A DNA stretch of 36,274 bases from Nemertoderma westbladi (Eukaryota; Xenacoelomorpha; Nemertodermatida; Nemertodermatidae): the NCBI GenBank assembly GCA_032718475.1, contig JAUCBJ010005947.1, positions 1 to 36,274 on the forward strand. The letters are read 5' to 3'. The translations under genes and the position numbers were made by a program. Shown here piece by piece: positions 1-12,300 of the stretch (within the stretch, counting starts at the first letter, position 1; each line of letters begins with the position of its first letter). Under the pieces are notes generated by a model. It was not told the origin of the DNA and ran no database searches. It was given only the letters and a program-made list of their open reading frames with translations.

Positions 1-2625
1 CCTTCAGATTGCAACAGACCTGAAGATAAAAATAATTATTTTCTTACCACTACTCACCTGGCTACTGTCATTGAAGAATGTCAGGCAGCTGGTTTGGGTA
101 TAATCATAGGAGGTGATATTAATGGGTCACTTAAAGCAGATATTTTTCATCCCAGAGGATCTAGAAGTTATTCACATTTTGGACATATTTTTAACAATGT
201 CATATTGAGAAATTATGACTTTACAGTTGCTGACATGTGTATAAAGGCATCTGGTCCAATGTCTACATACACCTTCAATAACAAATTTGGAGATATCATT
301 CGTGAGAGTTACATTGATCACATATTAGTTGGAAATGAAATGTATGAAAATATCCGAGAGTCACTTGTACTAGAACATGATGAGAAAAACCTCTCTGATC
401 ATAGGCCAGTAAAGATACTCCTCCAATATAAAAAGACTCTCCAAGTGGAAGACAATCTACTACGATCTCGAATTAAACAAACTAAATTTGATTTCAAAAA
501 GGCAACAAATGTACAGAAGGTTGCTTACAGAGAGGAAATCCGAGGAAAGCTTGAATCTGTAAATCACAATGTAACTTTAGATGAGAAAGTGAATATCCTA
601 ACAAATACTATAAACGAAGCATCCAAAAACAATATTCCTAGATTTTACTGGAAACCAAAAACTCATTTGAAATATCGCAAAAACTTAAAGGTGACTGGAA
701 AACGTAGCACAAATTACTCAAAAGACTACCAAGACTATCAACAACATATACGAGATATTATTGCAACAAACAGGCATGATCCGAAACTTTTCTGGAAAAA
801 TATTAAGCCAGTAAAAGACAACTTCATTGTTCCAAATCCTACATTACTATATCACGAAGTTAAAACACAATTCAACAACTGTATGCAACACAATGAAGAT
901 CCATCACTTCATACACCTGATCCCACATGTAGTAATTCAAAGCCCGAGCTGGGGAAGACAGTCAAAGATGACTGTTCAACGAAGACAAACCCAAATAATA
1001 TAACCCCAACAGAAATTGAATCCAATATAAAGGACCTTAACCGGCAGAAGGCAGCTGATATCAACAATATCATCTCAGAATCTTTATTTTATGGCCTATC
1101 CGATACACTTACGGGTTTCATTGCAGATATTTTCAATGAGATTAACCGCAAAGGGAAAACCCCTCTTTCCTTCTCAACTAGTATAATATTTCCTGTTCCT
1201 AAACCAGCCAAGAAGAACTCTGTAATACAAAATTCAACACGATTTCGAAATATAAGTATTATCACGGTTTTGGCAAAATTATGGGAGCGAACTATCATTA
1301 AAGAGCTTGAATGTCTGACTCTAAATGAACTCCAGCTTGGTTATAGAAAAGGCATAGGCAGTGAAACTGCTTATTTATTGGCATCCCAGCTAATTCGAAA
1401 GTTTAACAAGAAAAACTCAAAAATATATGCCTTATCTCTTGATATGTCGGCTGCATTCGATAAAGTTAGCTACACTATGCTTTTTGACAAACTGAGACAG
1501 TCAAAATTAAATGGCAACATTGTTGATGCTATAGAGACATACTATAGAAATTCGGTCGCATATTTGAATTGTAATGGATATTGTTATGCAGAGCCGATTG
1601 CCTTGTGTCAAGGTGTGCGACAAGGTGGAGTCCTATCCCCACTACTATTCAACTATTACATGACGGATTTAATTACTGAAATAGTGGAGAGCGGCCTAGG
1701 AGTTCACATAGCAAGGGAATCTTTTGCCATTTTAACATATGCAGATGATGTACTGCTGCTTGCTACACTTAAATCAGATTTACAGGAAATGCTGCAATTA
1801 TCGAGCTGCTTCCTCGAGAAACACAACATGAAATTGAACTTCTCAAAATGTCACTTTCTATCCATAGAAACAGATGGCAGGTGTTCTACTAATGATAGCA
1901 TAACCTTCTGCGGTAAAGTAGTAGATGCGGCTGATGGTTGTTTTTATATGGGTCTCCCGCTACCTTCACATCGGAATAGGCTCAAAGATCATCTCAACAC
2001 CAAAGTCTGGTCTAACCTTTCTATGTTAAAAAATCGGGGTCTAACTGTGGATCAAATAACGCTTAAAATCTCCAGCTTAGTTTGGCGTATGATATGTCTA
2101 CCCTCTATATCATATGGGGCCCTAGCCTTATCCAACAATGAACTGACTGAAGTTGCAAGCAGCTGTAGGTCTGCCATGAGGGATATTATACACTTAAAGA
2201 GCTACATGCCAAATGCAGTGTTAGCTCAACTTTTTGAGATTGATGTGGAAAGTCACCTACGACTTACTAACTTTCGAGGACTATATAATACATTTAACAC
2301 CTCCAATAAAAAGATATCTTCTTTCTTTGGGTCTTTACTGTGTGACCACTGGACAGACGAGGATAATAAAGACTCAATTTTTACTCTTTATCAGATGTCC
2401 AGCTGGTATCATGACTTGCCACCACTGAATTCACTAGCTGTGCATAATTACTCCCCTCAACACTGCATACAAAAACGGAAGAAAGAGTTGCAGCACCAAA
2501 TCACTGATCGTGATATGTTCCTCACGCTGATTAATCTATCTCTCCTCAACAGGCCAGACATACCTATGTCACTGAGAAAGGAGGTTTTGCAAGAGACTAA
2601 TAAGATGGTCTTGGTGGGCTTATAA
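1..2625 (+). CDS. Non-LTR retrotransposon ORF2-type protein: endonuclease and reverse transcriptase, N-terminus cut by window edge
   Basis: The frame is open from base 1, so the true start is upstream. Counting codon 1 at base 1, the C-terminal half of an APE-type endonuclease is visible: GGDIN near residue 36, YIDHILVG near 105 and SDHRPV near 133. The reverse transcriptase follows, with FPVPKP, FRNISI, LGYRKG, the first catalytic Asp in LSLDMSAAFDKV near 481, QGVRQGGVLSPLLFN, and the catalytic YADDVLLLA near 580. A thumb-like C-terminal region ends at TAA 2623-2625. No internal stop or frameshift is seen over 875 codons, so the copy may be young. Such proteins nick target DNA and copy the element RNA at the nick. 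No RNase H or zinc-knuckle tail was recognised. Confidence 0.93.
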   Translation, partial: PSDCNRPEDKNNYFLTTTHLATVIEECQAAGLGIIIGGDINGSLKADIFHPRGSRSYSHFGHIFNNVILRNYDFTVADMCIKASGPMSTYTFNNKFGDIIRESYIDHILVGNEMYENIRESLVLEHDEKNLSDHRPVKILLQYKKTLQVEDNLLRSRIKQTKFDFKKATNVQKVAYREEIRGKLESVNHNVTLDEKVNILTNTINEASKNNIPRFYWKPKTHLKYRKNLKVTGKRSTNYSKDYQDYQQHIRDIIATNRHDPKLFWKNIKPVKDNFIVPNPTLLYHEVKTQFNNCMQHNEDPSLHTPDPTCSNSKPELGKTVKDDCSTKTNPNNITPTEIESNIKDLNRQKAADINNIISESLFYGLSDTLTGFIADIFNEINRKGKTPLSFSTSIIFPVPKPAKKNSVIQNSTRFRNISIITVLAKLWERTIIKELECLTLNELQLGYRKGIGSETAYLLASQLIRKFNKKNSKIYALSLDMSAAFDKVSYTMLFDKLRQSKLNGNIVDAIETYYRNSVAYLNCNGYCYAEPIALCQGVRQGGVLSPLLFNYYMTDLITEIVESGLGVHIARESFAILTYADDVLLLATLKSDLQEMLQLSSCFLEKHNMKLNFSKCHFLSIETDGRCSTNDSITFCGKVVDAADGCFYMGLPLPSHRNRLKDHLNTKVWSNLSMLKNRGLTVDQITLKISSLVWRMICLPSISYGALALSNNELTEVASSCRSAMRDIIHLKSYMPNAVLAQLFEIDVESHLRLTNFRGLYNTFNTSNKKISSFFGSLLCDHWTDEDNKDSIFTLYQMSSWYHDLPPLNSLAVHNYSPQHCIQKRKKELQHQITDRDMFLTLINLSLLNRPDIPMSLRKEVLQETNKMVLVGL

Positions 2626-2654
2626 CTTCTGTTTTCGCTGGACATACTTATTTA

Positions 2655-3125
2655 GTTAACTGCACATTCATTTCAAGTAATATTTTAATGCAATTTTAAT
2701 GTGAATCCTTTTCAGCTAACTGCACATTTAATTCAGTTTAATATTTAAATGCAATTTTAATGTGAACCGTTTATTGTGGTTCTCTTTTACATATACTCTG
2801 CGTCTGCTCTATACATCAGATGTTAACTGCACATTCATTTCAAGTAATATTTTAATGCAATTTTAATGTGAATCCTTTTCAGCTAACTGCACATTTAATT
2901 CAGTTTAATATTTAAATGCAATTTTAATGTGAACCGTTTATTGTGGTTCTCTTTTACATATACTCTGCGTCTGCTCTATACATCAGATGTTAACTGCACA
3001 TTCATTTCAAGTAATATTTTAATGCAATTTTAATGTGAATCCTTTTCAGCTAACTGCACATTTAATTCTGTTTAATATTTAAATGCAATTTTAATGTGAA
3101 CCGTTTATTGTGGTTCTCTTTTACT
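2655..3125 (+). repeat. Three tandem 167-bp units in the retrotransposon 3' UTR
   Basis: GTTAACTGCACATTCATTTC starts at 2655, 2822 and 2989, so the period is exactly 167 bp. Each unit itself holds two related half-repeats (TAACTGCACATT and TGCAATTTTAATGTGAA occur twice per unit) and ends with CGTTTATTGTGGTTCTCTTT. The units are nearly identical; one difference is TTCAG versus TTCTG in the third. The third is cut short near 3125, followed by a GC-rich stretch (CCGCCGGGGCGCAAGCCGG) that could form a small hairpin, and then the TAA tail. Confidence 0.92.
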
Positions 3126-3217
3126 AATTATGACTCTAATATAGCCGCCGGGGCGCAAGCCGGATAATAATAATAATAATAAAAGTAAAAATATAATTAT
3201 AATTAATCAAAACTGAC

Positions 3218-3324
3218 ATTCAGCTAGATATCCAGTAGCAAAGTTATCCATGGCAATCAAAGCATTAATGGCATTTAGATACTCAACGTTGCTCCATTTT
3301 ATGTCAAAGTTTGTGCAATACATC
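3218..3324 (-). CDS. Alpha2-delta-like gene, last exon visible in the window
   Basis: The acceptor is TTACAG before 3324 and the phase is 2 on entry, completing the Trp codon split from 3685-3890. The peptide MYCTNFDIKWSNVEYLNAIN aligns with the YC-x-D region downstream of the Cache domain in the family. The proposed donor is GTCAGT at 3212-3217, leaving phase 1. It is weak but plausible. If it is not used, the frame stops at a TGA at 3207-3209. A protein ending here would lack the membrane anchor normal for the family, so a donor is preferred. Confidence 0.7.
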
Positions 3325-6300
3325 CTGTAACAAAATAAATACAGTTTAGGTTTGTTCAATACACCTTGTCGTTTATGTAATATAGTAAAGTAAAGTTTAC
3401 GGGAACCTAAAATATGAAATTAAAAATGAGAAATTAGCGAAAAATGTGCTGTTTCTGTTCTTGGGCTCGAACTCGCGAGCTTCCAGTTGGAAGATCCAGG
3501 CTGTAACCAACTTCACTTCCTGACCTTTGAACCCCTGATGTATAAGTAATTAACAGCCGTGCCTAATATTCGTTCAGCTAATTAACAGCTCGGGATCAGC
3601 GGGGAAAATGCCTAATTTTATTCCATGTAAGAAGTAGTTTTTAACGTATTTTTTTTCTTAATTAAATTAAAATGTTTAATTTACCAGGGAGAGATAAGAA
3701 CCTCGTGTAGTTTAAAGGCATTCTTGAGTTGATCTATATTTCCATCAAACATTCCCTGTGGTGTCTCTATGTAACTCAGCAGTAGTTGGTCAGTAATACT
3801 ACCAGTGTGGGGCACCGCGCCAAAGAATACGTAAGGGGTGTCTGCTATCTTCCTGTAGCAGTATTTGTATGATAATTCTCGTATGTACCTCTGGAACATA
3901 AATAAATGTTTAATGACTCTATAGAAATTATACTGAAACCTTCAAGAGGCGGAACTCAATATCAAATATGGGTTTATTGGTAGCATAACGACTTCTAGAA
4001 CATAGTATATATATATAGGTATATATATTGAATATATACTATGTTCTAGAACTCCTAAGGTAGCATCAGGAGTGGAAGAGTACAATAATTGGAATAGCAG
4101 TAACTATGGAAGCAATATAGTAAAATAATGAAGTTCAATATATTTTGTAACACTACACAGTTAGTACAGGCTCCAGCCCATGACCCAGTATAAATTTTTT
4201 ATATGAATGAGCTACCCTACATAGATTTTTAGTACAGATAAGAGACGTTTAATAAAATTTGGGTAGAATTCACCAAACGGTCGCGCTGGTTTTTTAGAGG
4301 ATCTAAAACATAGCAACGAAGGAAATTGCCATAGCAACAACTCTTATATAGTAGATTTAACCAATACATTGAAGGTCGTTTTCACTTGGTTGCTATGGTA
4401 TTTAAAAAAAAACTAAATATGCCATTAAACTCTTCTTATCCAAAATAGTTCACTTTCATAAATTGTAACTCTTCATATCTGCTATAATAGTTGTTGCCAT
4501 GGCAATTTCCTCCGTTGCTATGTTTAAGACCCTCTGTAAAACCAGCGCAACCATTTGGTGAAGTCTACCCAAACTTTTTAAATGTCCCATATCAGTACTA
4601 AACATTAATGTGGGGTTGATCCGTCCGCAGAAAAATTCTTACGGGCCCATAGGCTGGAGCCTGTACTAACTCTCGACCCTTTATTAACCTCATTGGCGCT
4701 CGGTAAATAAAATACCTCAAAAAGAGTGAAAAAGTCATAGGGCCTACGTTCTAAAGTACCAAAATAATAAATAATTAAACTGTCCCAAAAGCGTAAGCCA
4801 ACAGCACTGAGTCCGGCTCGGCCCTCGAACCAAACGCGGGAAGCACACAGCACTGAGTCCGGCTCGGTCCCCGAACCAAACGCGGGAAGCACACAGCACT
4901 GAAGTAATGAATAATGTAGTAAAATAATGAAGTTCAATATATTTTGTAACACTACACAGTTAGTACAGGCTCCAGCCCATGACCCAGTATAAATTTTTTA
5001 TATGAATGAGCTACCCTACATAGATTTTTAGTACAGATAAGAGACGTTTAATAAAATTTGGGTAGAATTCACCAAACGGTCGCGCTGGTTTTTTAGAGGA
5101 TCTAAAACATAGCAACGAAGGAAATTGCCATAGCAACAACTCTTATATAGTAGATTTAACCAATACATTGAAGGTCGTTTTCACTTGGTTGCTATGGTAT
5201 TTAAAAAAAAACTAAATATGCCATTAAACTCTTCTTATCCAAAATAGTTCACTTTCATAAATTGTAACTCTTCATATCTGCTATAATAGTTGTTGCCATG
5301 GCAATTTCCTCCGTTGCTATGTTTAAGACCCTCTGTAAAACCAGCGCAACCATTTGGTGAAGTCTACCCAAACTTTTTAAATGTCCCATATCAGTACTAA
5401 ACATTAATGTGGGGTTGATCCGTCCGCAGAAAAATTCTTACGGGCCCATAGGCTGGAGCCTGTACTAACTCTCGACCCTTTATTAACCTCGTTGGCGCTC
5501 GGTAAATAAAATACCTCAAAAAGAGTGAAAAAGTCATAGGGCCTACGTTCTAAAGTACCAAAATAATAAATAATTAAACTGTCCCAAAAGCGTAAGCCAA
5601 CAGCACTGAGTCCGGCTCGGCCCTCGAACCAAACGCGGGAAGCACACAGCACTGAGTCCGGCTCGGTCCCCGAACCAAACGCGGGAAGCACACAGCACTG
5701 AGTCCGGCTCGGTCCCCGAACCAAACGCGGGAAGCACACAGCACTGAGTCCGGCTCGGTCCTCGAACCAAACGCGGGAAGCACACAGCACTGAGTCCGGC
5801 TCGGTCCACGAACCAAACGCGGGAAGCACACAGCACTGAGTCCGGCTCGGTCCTCGAACCAAACGCGGGAAGCACACAGCACTGAGTCCGGCTCGGTCCT
5901 CGAACCAAACGCGGGAAGCACACAGCACTGAGTCCGGGCTCGGTCCTCGAAACAAACGCGGGAAGCACACAGCACTGAGTCCGGCTCGGTCCTCGAACCA
6001 AACGCGGGAAGCACACAGCACTGAGTCCGGCTCGGCCCTCGAACCAAACGCGGGAAGCACACAGCACTGAGTCCGGCTCGGTCCTCGAACCAAACGCGGG
6101 AAGCACACAGCACTGAGTCCGGCTCGGCCCTCGAACCAAACGCGGGAAGCACACAGCACTGAGTCCGGCTCGGCCCTCGAACCAAACGCGGGAAGCACAC
6201 AGCACTGAGTCCGACTCGGCCCTCGAACCAAACGCGAGAAGCACACAGCACTGAGTCCGGCTCGGCTCTCGAACCAAACGCGGGAAGCACACAGCACTGA

Positions 6301-9300
6301 GTCCGGCTCGGCCCTCGAACCAAACGCGGGAAGCACACAGCACTGAGTCCGGCTCGGCTCTCGAACCAAACGCGGGAAGCACACAGCACTGAGTCCGGCT
6401 CGGCCCTCGAACCAAACGCGGGAAGCACACAGTACTGAGTCCGGGCTCGGTCCTCGAACCAAACGCGGGAAGCACACAGCACTGAGTCCGACTCGGCCCT
6501 CGAACCAAACGCGAGAAGCACACAGCACTGAGTCCGGCTCGGCCCTCGAACCAAACGCGGGAAGCACACAGCACTGAGTCCGGCTCGGTCCTCGAACCAA
6601 ACGCGGGAAGCACACAGCACTGAGTCCGGCTCGGCCCTCGAACCAAACGCGGGAAGCACACAGCACTGAGTCCGGGCTCGGTCCTCGAACCAAACGCGGG
6701 AAGCACACAGCACTGAGTCCGGCTCGGTCCTCGAACCAAACGCGGGAAGCACACAGCACTGAGTCCGGCACGGTCCTCGAACCAAACGCGGGAAGCACAC
6801 AGCACTGAGTCCGACTCGGCCCTCGAACCAAACGCGAGAAGCACACAGCACTGAGTCCGGCTCGGCTCTCGAACCAAACGCGGGAAGCACACAGCACTGA
6901 GTCCGGCTCGGCCCTCGAACCAAACGCGGGAAGCACACAGCACTGAGTCCGGCTCGGCTCTCGAACCAAACGCGGGAAGCACACAGCACTGAGTCCGGCT
7001 CGGCCCTCGAACCAAACGCGGGAAGCACACAGTACTGAGTCCGGGCTCGGTCCTCGAACCAAACGCGGGAAGCACACAGCACTGAGTCCGGCTCGGCCCT
7101 CGAACCAAACGCGAGAAGCACACAGCACTGAGTCCGGCTCGGTCCCCGAACCAAACGCGGGAAGCACACAGCACTGAGTCCGGCTCGGTCCCCGAACCAA
7201 ACGCGGGAAGCACACAGCACTGAGTCCGACTCGGCCCTCGAACCAAACGCGGGAAGCACACAGCACTGAGTCCGGCTCGGTCCCCGAACCAAACGCGGGA
7301 AGCACACAGCACTGAGTCCGGCTCGGCCCTCGAACCAAACGCGGGAAGCACACAGCACTGAGTCCGGCTCGGTCCCCGAACCAAACGCGGGAAGCACACA
7401 GCACTGAGTCCGGCTCGGCCCTCGAACCAAACGCGGGAAGCACACAGCACTGAGTCCGGCTCGGTCTTCGAACCAAACGCGGGAAGCACACAGCACTGAG
7501 TCCGGGCTCGGTCCTCGAACCAAACGCGGGAAGCACACAGCACTGAGTCCGACTCGGCCCTCGAACCAAACGCGGGAAGCACACAGCACTGAGTCCGGCT
7601 CGGTCCCCGAACCAAACGCGGGAAGCACACAGCACTGAGTCCGGCTCGGCCCTCGAACCAAACGCGGGAAGCACACAGCACTGAGTCCGGCTCGGTCCCC
7701 GAACCAAACGCGGGAAGCACACAGCACTGAGTCCGGCTCGGTCCCCGAACCAAACGCGGGAAGCACACAGCACTGAGTCCGGGCTCGGTCCTCGAACCAA
7801 ACGCGGGAAGCACACAGCACTGAGTCCGGCTCGGCCCTCGAACCAAACGCGGGAAGCACACAGCACTGAGTCCGACTCGGCCCTCGAACCAAACGCGAGA
7901 AGCACACAGCACTGAGTCCGGCTCGGTCCTCGAACCAAACGCGGGAAGCACACAGCACTGAGTCCGACTCGGCCCTCGAACCAAACGCGAGAAGCACACA
8001 GCACTGAGTCCGGCTCGGCCCTCGAACCAAACTCTGGAAGCACACAGCACTGAGTCCGGCTCGGTCCTCGAACCAAACTCTGGAAGCACACAGCACTGAG
8101 TCCGGCTCGGTCCCCGAACCAAACGCGGGAAGCACACAGCACTGAGTCCGGCTCGGTCCCCGAACCAAACGCGGGAAGCACACAGCACTGAGTCCGGCTC
8201 GGTCCCCGAACCAAACGCGGGAAGCACACAGCACTGAGTCCGGCTCGGTCCCCGAACCAAACGCGGGAAGCACACAGCACTGAGTCCGGCTCGGTCCCCG
8301 AACCAAACGCGGGAAGCACACAGCACTGAGTCCGGCTCGGTCCCCGAACCAAACGCGGGAAGCACACAGCACTGAGTCCGGCTCGGTCCCCGAACCAAAC
8401 GCGGGAAGCACACAGCACTGAGTCCGGCTCGGCCCTCGAACCAAACGCGGGAAGCACACAGCACTGAGTCCGGCTCGGTCCCCGAACCAAACGCGGGAAG
8501 CACACAGCACTGAGTCCGGCTCGGTCCCCGAACCAAACGCGGGAAGCACACAGCACTGAGTCCGGGCTCGGTCCTCGAACCAAACGCGGGAAGCACACAG
8601 CACTGAGTCCGGCTCGGTCTTCGAACCAAACGCGGGAAGCACACAGCACTGAGTCCGGGCTCGGTCCTCGAACCAAACGCGGGAAGCACACAGCACTGAG
8701 TCCGGCTCGGCCCTCGAACCGAACGCGGGAAGCACACAGTACTGAGTCCGGGCTCGGTCCTCGAACCAAACGCGGGAAGCACACAGCACTGAGTCCGACT
8801 CGGCCCTCGAACCAAACGCGAGAAGCACACAGCACTGAGTCCGGCTCGGTCCTCGAACCAAACGCGGGAAGCACACAGCACTGAGTCCGGCTCGGTCTTC
8901 GAACCAAACGCGGGAAGCACACAGCACTGAGTCCGGGCTCGGTCCTCGAACCAAACGCGGGAAGCACACAGCACTGAGTCCGGCTCGGTCCTCGAACCAA
9001 ACGCGGGAAGCACACAGCACTGAGTCCGGCTCGGCCCTCGAACCGAACGCGGGAAGCACACAGTACTGAGTCCGGCTCGGTCCTCGAACCAAACGCGGGA
9101 AGCACACAGCACTGAGTCCGACTCGGCCCTCGAACCAAACGCGGGAAGCACACAGCACTGAGTCCGGCTCGGTCCTCGAACCAAACTCTGGAAGCACACA
9201 GCACTGAGTCCGGCTCGGCCCTCGAACCAAACGCGGGAAGCACACAGCACTGAGTCCGGCTCGGTCTTCGAACCAAACGCGGGAAGCACACAGCACTGAG

Positions 9301-12300
9301 TCCGGGCTCGGTCCTCGAACCAAACGCGGGAAGCACACAGCACTGAGTCCGGCTCGGCCCTCGAACCGAACGCGGGAAGCACACAGTACTGAGTCCGGGC
9401 TCGGTCCTCGAACCAAACGCGGGAAGCACACAGCACTGAGTCCGACTCGGCCCTCGAACCAAACGCGAGAAGCACACAGCACTGAGTCCGGCTCGGTCCT
9501 CGAACCAAACGCGGGAAGCACACAGCACTGAGTCCGGCTCGGTCTTCGAACCAAACGCGGGAAGCACACAGCACTGAGTCCGGGCTCGGTCCTCGAACCA
9601 AACGCGGGAAGCACACAGCACTGAGTCCGGCTCGGTCCTCGAACCAAACGCGGGAAGCACACAGCACTGAGTCCGGCTCGGCCCTCGAACCGAACGCGGG
9701 AAGCACACAGTACTGAGTCCGGCTCGGTCCTCGAACCAAACGCGGGAAGCACACAGCACTGAGTCCGACTCGGCCCTCGAACCAAACGCGGGAAGCACAC
9801 AGCACTGAGTCCGGCTCGGTCCTCGAACCAAACGCGGGAAGCACACAGCACTGAGTCCGGCTCGGCCCTCGAACCAAACTCTGGAAGCACACAGCACTGA
9901 GTCCGGCTCGGCCCTCGAACCAAACGCGGGAAGCACACAGCACTGAGTCCGGGCTCGGTCCTCGAACCAAACGCGGGAAGCACACAGCACTGAGTCCGAC
10001 TCGGCCCTCGAACCAAACGCGAGAAGCACACAGCACTGAGTCCGGCTCGGCCCTCGAACCAAACGCGGGAAGCACACAGCACTGAGTCCGGCTCGGTCCT
10101 CGAACCAAACGCGGGAAGCACACAGCACTGAGTCCGGCTCGGTCCTCGAACCAAACGCGGGAAGCACACAGCACTGAGTCCGACTCGGCCCTCGAACCAA
10201 ACGCGAGAAGCACACAGCACTGAGTCCGGCTCGGTCCTCGAACCAAACGCGGGAAGCACACAGCACTGAGTCCGGCTCGGCCCTCGAACCAAACGCGGGA
10301 AGCACACAGCACTGAGTCCGGGCTCGGTCCTCGAACCAAACGCGGGAAGCACACAGCACTGAGTCCGGCTCGGTCCTCGAACCAAACGCGGGAAGCACAC
10401 AGCACTGAGTCCGACTCGGCCCACGAACCAAACGCGAGAAGCACACAGCACTGAGTCCGGCTCGGTCTTCGAACCAAACGCGGGAAGCACACAGCACTGA
10501 GTCCGGCTCGGTCCTCGAACCAAACGCGGGAAGCACACAGCACTGAGTCCGGCTCGGTCCTCGAACCAAACTCTGGAAGCACACAGCACTGAGTCCGGCT
10601 CGGCCCTCGAACCAAACGCGGGAAGCACACAGCACTGAGTCCGACTCGGCCCTCGAACCAAACGCGAGAAGCACACAGCACTGAGTCCGGCTCGGTCCTC
10701 GAACCAAACGCGGGAAGCACACAGCACTGAGTCCGGCTCGGTCCTCGAACCAAACGCGGGAAGCACACAGCACTGAGTCCGGCTCGGCCCTCGAACCAAA
10801 CGCGGGAAGCACACAGTACTGAGTCCGGGCTCGGTCCTCGAACCAAACGCGAGAAGCACACAGCACTGAGTCCGACTCGGCCCTCGAACCAAACGCGAGA
10901 AGCACACAGCACTGAGTCCGGCTCGGTCCTCGAACCAAACGCGGGAAGCACACAGCACTGAGTCCGGCTCGGCCCTCGAACCAAACGCGGGAAGCACACA
11001 GCACTGAGTCCGGGCTCGGTCCTCGAACCAAACGCGGGAAGCACACAGCACTGAGTCCGGCTCGGTCCTCGAACCAAACGCGGGAAGCACACAGCACTGA
11101 GTCCGACTCGGCCCTCGAACCAAACGCGAGAAGCACACAGCACTGAGTCCGGCTCGGTCCTCGAACCAAACGCGGGAAGCACACAGCACTGAGTCCGGCT
11201 CGGCCCTCGAACCAAACGCGAGAAGCACACAGCACTGAGTCCGGCTCGGTCCCCGAACCAAACGCGGGAAGCACACAGCACTGAGTCCGGCTCGGTCCCC
11301 GAACCAAACGCGGGAAGCACACAGCACTGAGTCCGACTCGGCCCTCGAACCAAACGCGGGAAGCACACAGCACTGAGTCCGGCTCGGTCCCCGAACCAAA
11401 CGCGGGAAGCACACAGCACTGAGTCCGGCTCGGCCCTCGAACCAAACGCGGGAAGCACACAGCACTGAGTCCGGCTCGGTCCCCGAACCAAACGCGGGAA
11501 GCACACAGCACTGAGTCCGGCTCGGCCCTCGAACCAAACGCGGGAAGCACACAGCACTGAGTCCGGCTCGGTCTTCGAACCAAACGCGGGAAGCACACAG
11601 CACTGAGTCCGGGCTCGGTCCTCGAACCAAACGCGGGAAGCACACAGCACTGAGTCCGACTCGGCCCTCGAACCAAACGCGGGAAGCACACAGCACTGAG
11701 TCCGGCTCGGTCCCCGAACCAAACGCGGGAAGCACACAGCACTGAGTCCGGCTCGGCCCTCGAACCAAACGCGGGAAGCACACAGCACTGAGTCCGGCTC
11801 GGTCCCCGAACCAAACGCGGGAAGCACACAGCACTGAGTCCGGCTCGGTCCCCGAACCAAACGCGGGAAGCACACAGCACTGAGTCCGGGCTCGGTCCTC
11901 GAACCAAACGCGGGAAGCACACAGCACTGAGTCCGGCTCGGCCCTCGAACCAAACGCGGGAAGCACACAGCACTGAGTCCGACTCGGCCCTCGAACCAAA
12001 CGCGAGAAGCACACAGCACTGAGTCCGGCTCGGTCCTCGAACCAAACGCGGGAAGCACACAGCACTGAGTCCGACTCGGCCCTCGAACCAAACGCGAGAA
12101 GCACACAGCACTGAGTCCGGCTCGGCCCTCGAACCAAACTCTGGAAGCACACAGCACTGAGTCCGGCTCGGTCCTCGAACCAAACTCTGGAAGCACACAG
12201 CACTGAGTCCGGCTCGGTCCCCGAACCAAACGCGGGAAGCACACAGCACTGAGTCCGGCTCGGTCCCCGAACCAAACGCGGGAAGCACACAGCACTGAGT

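Larger units (their letters stand above)
1..3183 (+). mobile_element. Non-LTR retrotransposon, 5' part outside the window
   Basis: One element holds an endonuclease-RT open frame (to 2625), a 3' UTR with three 167-bp repeats and a terminal run of ATA/TAA triplets (3163-3183), which is a typical non-LTR 3' end. It lies in the opposite orientation to the calcium channel gene. Its tail ends only about 30 bp from the putative splice donor at 3212-3217. A target-site duplication cannot be tested because the 5' end is missing. The clade (jockey, I or CR1-like) is not assigned; the TAA tail and the lack of a visible RNase H after the RT are the only clues. Confidence 0.9.

Noticed and set aside
3207-3209. 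TGA as the natural end of the channel gene
   Set aside because: The family continues for several hundred residues with a membrane anchor after this point. A GTCAGT donor just before the stop is the better explanation, although it is not proven.
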